NCBI GenBank assembly: GCA_964403785.1
Contig: CAYOHM010000065.1
Span: 1-11,265 of the forward strand
Source of the DNA: MGBC120314 sp964403785
GTDB lineage: Bacteria > Bacillota > Clostridia > Lachnospirales > Lachnospiraceae
Length of the DNA stretch: 11,265 nt
Direction: 5' to 3'
The notes under the pieces are model-generated. The model did not search any database and was not told where the DNA came from. It worked only from the letters and a program-made list of their open reading frames with translations. Positions 7,873 through 11,265 of this stretch are shown here, one piece after another. Position numbers and translations under genes: made by a program. Each line of letters begins with the position of its first letter. Positions within the stretch are counted from its first letter, which is position 1.

Positions 7873-9996
7873 TTACTGTACAAGAACACCGCTAACGTTA
7901 TCAAATGTATAGGTTACACCGTCTATCGTGACTTCTCCCTTTGCCATTGTTCCGTAGGTTTCGTCAAAGTAGTATACGTCATCGCCGTTTGCCTCGTCAG
8001 GTGAGCTGATTTGTCTTGCTGTTTCGCCATAGCCTGCGCTCCAGCCCTTTATCATTCGTCCTTCTGAGTCATAACGTACCCACTTGCCAATAGTTCCTGC
8101 ATCATCAGCCTGTGATTCCTGATATACGTCCTTTGATACTGCTCTCTTGCCGTAGTCTACGTTATCAAGCCAGCACCAAGCCTGTAAATCAGTAGCAAAA
8201 ACTTCCTTGCCTCTGTATGAAAGATCAGGTGTTTCGTCATCGTTAAGTATAACGCCCTGACGTTCGCCATTTTCATACCAGTACTGTACGCCGTTGACTT
8301 CTACCCATTCATAGTGTGCACCGATACCTGATGCCTCGTCAAAGTGACAAGGAACATTGTCTATTACTACATCTCCCTTTGCCATTTCTCCCGTTGTCAG
8401 GTCAAAATAGTAGGTAGCTTCATTTTTTGCATCCGATGCCTTTTCGATTGTCTTAGCTGACTTGGCATCACCTGCACACCAGCCCTTTACCATCTTGCCT
8501 TCTGCATCATAACGTACCCATTTAAACAAAGAATTATCCTGCGCTGCACGCTGTTCGTAGCCATCACGGTCAGCATTGTATTCAGCCCAGTTAGTCGGCT
8601 GTATAACATCCTTTGAAGTTGCCATTGCTCCGCCCTGATCTGCATCAAGGAAGTACCACGCATTTGTATTAGGGTCAACAATTTCCTTGCCACGGCCTTC
8701 AGTTCCCTGCTTTACGCCGCTTTCATACCAATACTGCTTGCCATCAACTGTCTGCCAAACCAGATTTAAAGTTTCATCGCCTGAGTTATCGCCGCTTTCA
8801 TTATTGCCTGCGTTGTCGCCGCCTTCATTGTTACCTGCATTTTCTTCCTTGTTGTCGCCGTTTGAAGTACTTGTGCTCTCTTCCTTTACACGGATGTAAT
8901 AAATATTAGCAGAACCTGCGCTGTCACTCGGAGCTGCAATCTTGTAGCTGCCGCTTGTAACCTCTGCCGTAAGTGTAAGCGTAATAGGTGAAGCCGTCTT
9001 GCCGTATTCTGTATTGCTGTCATTAGAATCATATGTATTTATAGTCTGTGTGCCCTCAACTGTTGCTGTCTTAACAGCACTGTCAGAGCTGTCATACAAT
9101 GCAATCTCCGTCTTTGCTGCTGAGGATGCTGATAAAGCCCATACCTCAACCGTTGCTTTCTTATCTGCTGAAACCGTGAATGATATGCTGTTAGCAGTAC
9201 CCTTTCCGCCAAGCTTTATTCTGCCGGATGACTTAACTGACTTGCCATCTATAGAATATGTCTTTGCACCGCTTGTATCATCTACCGCACTGCCGTTTAA
9301 CGCAAAATATGAATCAATAGCACCGGATGTTGCAGTATACTGTCCTTCTACAGCCGGTGTCTGTGTTGGGGTATTGTCCTTGTTGCCGGAGTCATCGTTT
9401 CCACCTTGGGCTCCTGTGTTGGTTGATGTACCCTCTCTGAAATCCATAATCTCAAGGTTAGTTCCTACGCCAACTATGTAGTAATACTTTCCGGCAGAAA
9501 CCGTAATGTTAACATCCTGTAAGCCGGCAGATAATGTCTGCTTTGCATCTGATGCAGTAAAGACATATGAGCTGGTATTGCTAAGATTAAGGTCTGAAGC
9601 CGATTCAAAAACATAAGCAGTCTTATCTTTTCCAACTTTCATGGATACAACAACATTTGTATCTGCCGTTGCCGTAACATAACCGAAGGCTCTTGCATTG
9701 TCGGTTCCTACCTTTGAATTATTCTTGCTATTGCTCTTTAAAGCACTTGTATAACTATTCTCTCCTATAACTGCCGCTTCAGTAGAATAGCTTTCCACAT
9801 TCAAATCCTGTGATGCCACCAATTTAGCATTTCCTGCCGTTGCGATTGTATCGCCGGCTGATTTTGCTGCCGTTGTATCCATAGCATTTACCGATACACT
9901 GCCCGGTACAACCAGTGTCAGTGCCATTACAAACGCTGCCGCAAACGCCGCAGTCTTGCCTGCCACTCCCTTTGTAATTCTGTGAATTGTTCTCAT
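7873..9996 (-). CDS. Secreted surface protein with two choline-binding-like wall-attachment modules
   Basis: This encodes 707 residues. I chose the ATG at 9996 because AAGGAGG (10003-10009) lies six bases upstream and a good signal peptide follows at once: basic MRTIHR, a hydrophobic core around 15-31, and likely cleavage after VNA (36-38). The longer frame from 10092 would add 32 residues that break the signal and cover the promoter. After the signal come a beta-rich region (about 106-186), a Gly/Asn/Thr linker, and a second beta-sandwich-like domain (about 218-371). That domain resembles accessory domains I recall from Lachnospiraceae pectate lyases and may bind carbohydrate. A GDN/GNNE linker (372-411) leads to two modules of about 145 residues (413-563 and 564-707). 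Each has YWYE-G, RGKE, KWVRYD, KGW and MAKG-IDG signatures like choline/glucan-binding repeats, with an aromatic-rich fold probably gripping wall or glycan. No catalytic domain is visible and there is no LPXTG signal. Confidence 0.85.
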   Translation of the reverse strand: MRTIHRITKGVAGKTAAFAAAFVMALTLVVPGSVSVNAMDTTAAKSAGDTIATAGNAKLVASQDLNVESYSTEAAVIGENSYTSALKSNSKNNSKVGTDNARAFGYVTATADTNVVVSMKVGKDKTAYVFESASDLNLSNTSSYVFTASDAKQTLSAGLQDVNITVSAGKYYYIVGVGTNLEIMDFREGTSTNTGAQGGNDDSGNKDNTPTQTPAVEGQYTATSGAIDSYFALNGSAVDDTSGAKTYSIDGKSVKSSGRIKLGGKGTANSISFTVSADKKATVEVWALSASSAAKTEIALYDSSDSAVKTATVEGTQTINTYDSNDSNTEYGKTASPITLTLTAEVTSGSYKIAAPSDSAGSANIYYIRVKEESTSTSNGDNKEENAGNNEGGDNAGNNESGDNSGDETLNLVWQTVDGKQYWYESGVKQGTEGRGKEIVDPNTNAWYFLDADQGGAMATSKDVIQPTNWAEYNADRDGYEQRAAQDNSLFKWVRYDAEGKMVKGWCAGDAKSAKTIEKASDAKNEATYYFDLTTGEMAKGDVVIDNVPCHFDEASGIGAHYEWVEVNGVQYWYENGERQGVILNDDETPDLSYRGKEVFATDLQAWCWLDNVDYGKRAVSKDVYQESQADDAGTIGKWVRYDSEGRMIKGWSAGYGETARQISSPDEANGDDVYYFDETYGTMAKGEVTIDGVTYTFDNVSGVLVQ
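8789..8842 (-). repeat. Two tandem 27-bp repeats in the interdomain linker
   Basis: Bases 8789-8815 and 8816-8842 are near-identical copies encoding the nine-residue units AGNNESGDN and AGNNEGGDN. They form part of a hydrophilic, probably unstructured linker between the beta-rich half and the wall-binding modules. Confidence 0.7.
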
Positions 9997-10022
9997 TATT
10001 ATCCTCCTTATCGGTATCATTA

Positions 10023-10136
10023 TTGTACAAATTTGCCCAATTATGTATTTTTGTACATACTCCTGATACATAGTGTATGTTGATTGTAGCATATTTCAGA
10101 ACTAAAATCCATATGTTTTTGTGTATTTTATACAAA
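10023..10136. promoter_or_regulatory. Cluster of TGTA/TACA inverted repeats around the surface-gene promoter
   Basis: Four dyads lie in 114 bases. They are TTGTACAA (10023-10030), TATGTA-6-TACATA (10042-10059), ATACA-3-TGTAT (10066-10078), and TTTGTGTA-3-TATACAAA (10118-10136, one mismatch). The first three are in the leader downstream of the -10 and the last is upstream of the -35. They could be operators for one regulator. The region is AT-rich, so some may be coincidence. Confidence 0.35.
10083..10091 (-). promoter_or_regulatory. Extended -10 promoter of the 707-residue surface protein gene
   Basis: On the minus strand TGCTACAAT is an extended -10 (TG, one base, TACAAT). The matching -35 at 10106-10111 is poor (TGGATT), as is common for extended -10 promoters. 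Transcription would start near 10076, giving an untranslated leader of about 80 bases before the ATG at 9996. Confidence 0.5.
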
Positions 10137-10138
10137 TT

Positions 10139-11265
10139 TTATTTCACAAGAACACCGCTTGTACTGTCAAAGGTATACGTTTTTCCGTCTATTTCCACGG
10201 TTCCCTTTGCCATTGTTCCGTAGGTCAGGTCAAAGTAGTATGTGCCCTCGTCCGTATACTGCCAACCCTTTATCATATGTCCGTCAGCGTCATAGCGCAC
10301 CCACTTGCCGATGTTTCCTTCATCATCAGCCAGTGATTCCTGATATACATCCTTGCTGACTGCTTTCTTGCCTGCATCCACGTTATCCAGCCAATACCAT
10401 GCATCTGAAGCCGCGTCAAATATTTCCTTGCCCCTGTATGAGGCATCCGTACTGCAGCCCTGACGCTGACCGTTTTCAAACCAATAATCACATCCTGCAA
10501 GGCTCTTCCAGCCTGTATATCCGGCGAGTCCGGTAATTCCTGTTGTGTCCTCAAGAATACCTGTAACGGCATTAAAATAATACTCTACACCGTCCACCGT
10601 GTAATAGCCCTTAGCCATTGTTCCATATTTTTTGTCAAAATAGTATACGTCAGCACCATTTGCATCTGACGGAGAGCTGATTTCTCTTGCTGCTTCATCC
10701 TTGCCCGTGCACCAGCCCTTTATCATATGACCGTTTTCATCATAGCGCACCCACTTGCCAATATTTCCTTCATCATCAGCCAGCGATTCCTGATATACGT
10801 CCTTGCTCACTGCTTTGGCACCGTACTGAACACAGTCAAGCCAGTACCACGCATTTGACGCGCTGTCATATATCTCTTTTCCTCTGTATGAAGTATCAAG
10901 TGTTCCGTCATCGTTATACTTTACGCCCTGACGCACGCCATTTTCATACCAGTACTCAGCTCCATTTACTGTTTCCCAGTGATTTTTGGTTGTATCCACG
11001 GTTTCGCTTTCTGTTGCTGCTTCGGTCTGTTTCTCGGTTTCCTTCTCGGTCGCTGCCTCAGTCTGCTTTACAGTTTCCTTTTCGGTTGCTGGCTCGGTCT
11101 GCTTTACAGTTTCCTTTTCGGTCGCTTTTTCGGTTGCTGGCTCAGTCTGCTTTTCTGTTTCCTTTTCGGTCGCTGCTTCAGTCTGCTTCTCTGTTTCCTT
11201 CTCGGTTGCCGCCTCGGTCTGCTTTACAGTTTCCTTCTCAGTTTCTTTCTCGGTTGCTGGCTCAG
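10139..11265 (-). CDS. C-terminal part of a surface protein with E/T/K repeat stalk and two wall-binding-like modules (5' end outside the window)
   Basis: The frame is open to the right edge, giving at least 374 residues. The GTG at 10999 is only an internal Val codon, so the true start and any signal peptide lie outside. Residues 1 to about 88 are a stalk of 12-residue repeats such as QTEAATEKETEK. Two copies of the module found in the neighbouring gene follow. The first begins at 10978 (VNGAEYWYENGVRQG, RGKEIYD, KWVRYDENG, GTMAKG). The second begins at 10510 and is shorter between KGW and YYFD. The protein ends in GVLVK directly after the last module, as its neighbour ends in GVLVQ. I infer an exported wall- or glycan-attached protein. 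Any functional domain would be N-terminal and unseen. No clear terminator follows, so some readthrough into the next gene is possible. Confidence 0.85.
   Translation of the reverse strand, partial: EPATEKETEKETVKQTEAATEKETEKQTEAATEKETEKQTEPATEKATEKETVKQTEPATEKETVKQTEAATEKETEKQTEAATESETVDTTKNHWETVNGAEYWYENGVRQGVKYNDDGTLDTSYRGKEIYDSASNAWYWLDCVQYGAKAVSKDVYQESLADDEGNIGKWVRYDENGHMIKGWCTGKDEAAREISSPSDANGADVYYFDKKYGTMAKGYYTVDGVEYYFNAVTGILEDTTGITGLAGYTGWKSLAGCDYWFENGQRQGCSTDASYRGKEIFDAASDAWYWLDNVDAGKKAVSKDVYQESLADDEGNIGKWVRYDADGHMIKGWQYTDEGTYYFDLTYGTMAKGTVEIDGKTYTFDSTSGVLVK
10295..10816 (-). repeat. Near-identical module core duplicated within one gene
   Basis: Bases 10295-10366 and 10745-10816 match at 67 of 72 positions and encode the same stretch, AVSKDVYQESLADDEGNIGK, followed by WVRYD. 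The neighbouring surface gene has a more diverged copy around 8075-8146. The within-gene copies are closer to each other than to that copy, which suggests recent duplication or gene conversion. Confidence 0.75.
11006..11265 (-). repeat. 36-bp tandem repeat array encoding an E/T/K-rich stalk
   Basis: At least six units run to the right edge. The 12-residue unit is QTEAATEKETEK, with variants QTEPATEKETVK and one 16-residue unit, QTEPATEKATEKETVK. The array stays in frame throughout. It encodes a highly charged, Thr-rich, Cys-free tract typical of extended wall-spanning stalks. The array probably continues beyond the window. Confidence 0.85.

Noticed and set aside
8999..9481. Plus-strand open frame of 160 codons
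   Set aside because: It is a shadow of the Ser/Thr/Ala-rich coding sequence of the surface protein, with no ribosome-binding site or domain.
9997..10092. Longer N-terminus for the surface protein starting at 10092
   Set aside because: It would place 32 residues ahead of a clear signal peptide, overlap the extended -10 promoter, and ignore the strong AAGGAGG before 9996.
10139..10999. Independent gene starting with GTG at 10999
   Set aside because: The frame continues without a stop through the repeat stalk to the window edge, and there is no ribosome-binding site. The GTG is an internal Val codon.
11006..11265. CRISPR array
   Set aside because: The 36-bp periodicity has no unique spacers. 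It is an in-frame coding tandem repeat.

Overview
The window looks like part of a chromosome from a gut-type Lachnospiraceae (Clostridia, Firmicutes). The GC content is moderate (roughly 40-45% by eye), Shine-Dalgarno sites are of the Gram-positive AGGAGG kind, and two secreted proteins carry a large 'YWYENG...RGKEI...KWVRYD...GTMAKG' cell-surface module of the type I know from that family. The species cannot be named from the sequence alone. Every supported gene is on the minus strand, so gene order reads from right to left. I found no rRNA, tRNA, CRISPR array, transposase or phage gene.

Right part (7873-11265): two adjacent surface-protein genes. The first runs off the right edge. It shows an E/T/K-rich 12-residue tandem-repeat stalk followed by two wall-binding-like modules. 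The second (7873-9996) has its own promoter, a strong ribosome-binding site, a signal peptide, two predicted beta-rich domains, an Asn/Gly/Asp linker and two more copies of the same module. Neither visible part contains a recognisable enzyme domain.

Middle (7415-7872): a 458-bp gap with no credible gene. It holds an elaborate 125-bp nested inverted repeat, a 44-bp direct repeat of its right arm that ends two bases past the neighbouring stop codon, two small hairpins, a perfect palindrome, and a good sigma-A type promoter for the operon to the left.

Left part (1-7414): a tightly spaced operon for cell-surface polysaccharide or glycan precursors. It starts with a membrane-anchored UDP-HexNAc 4,6-dehydratase (CapD/PglF/WbpM type). 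Next is a 780-residue fusion of a mannose-1-phosphate guanylyltransferase-like domain with two different phosphomannose isomerase folds. Then come a complete ManC-type mannose-1-phosphate guanylyltransferase, a multi-pass membrane protein that may be a GT-C glycosyltransferase, and the first 18 codons of what may be an Orn/Lys/Arg-type PLP decarboxylase. Together these would supply GDP-mannose and a 6-deoxy-4-keto-HexNAc nucleotide sugar and use them at the membrane. Phosphomannomutase is not in the window.

The two most notable points are these. First, the guanylyltransferase-like domain of the fusion protein has lost several catalytic motifs that the next gene keeps intact, so it looks like a pseudoenzyme domain kept beside a working paralogue and fused to two isomerases. 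Second, the intergenic nested inverted repeat with a duplicated arm could be a small mobile repeat or a structured RNA.
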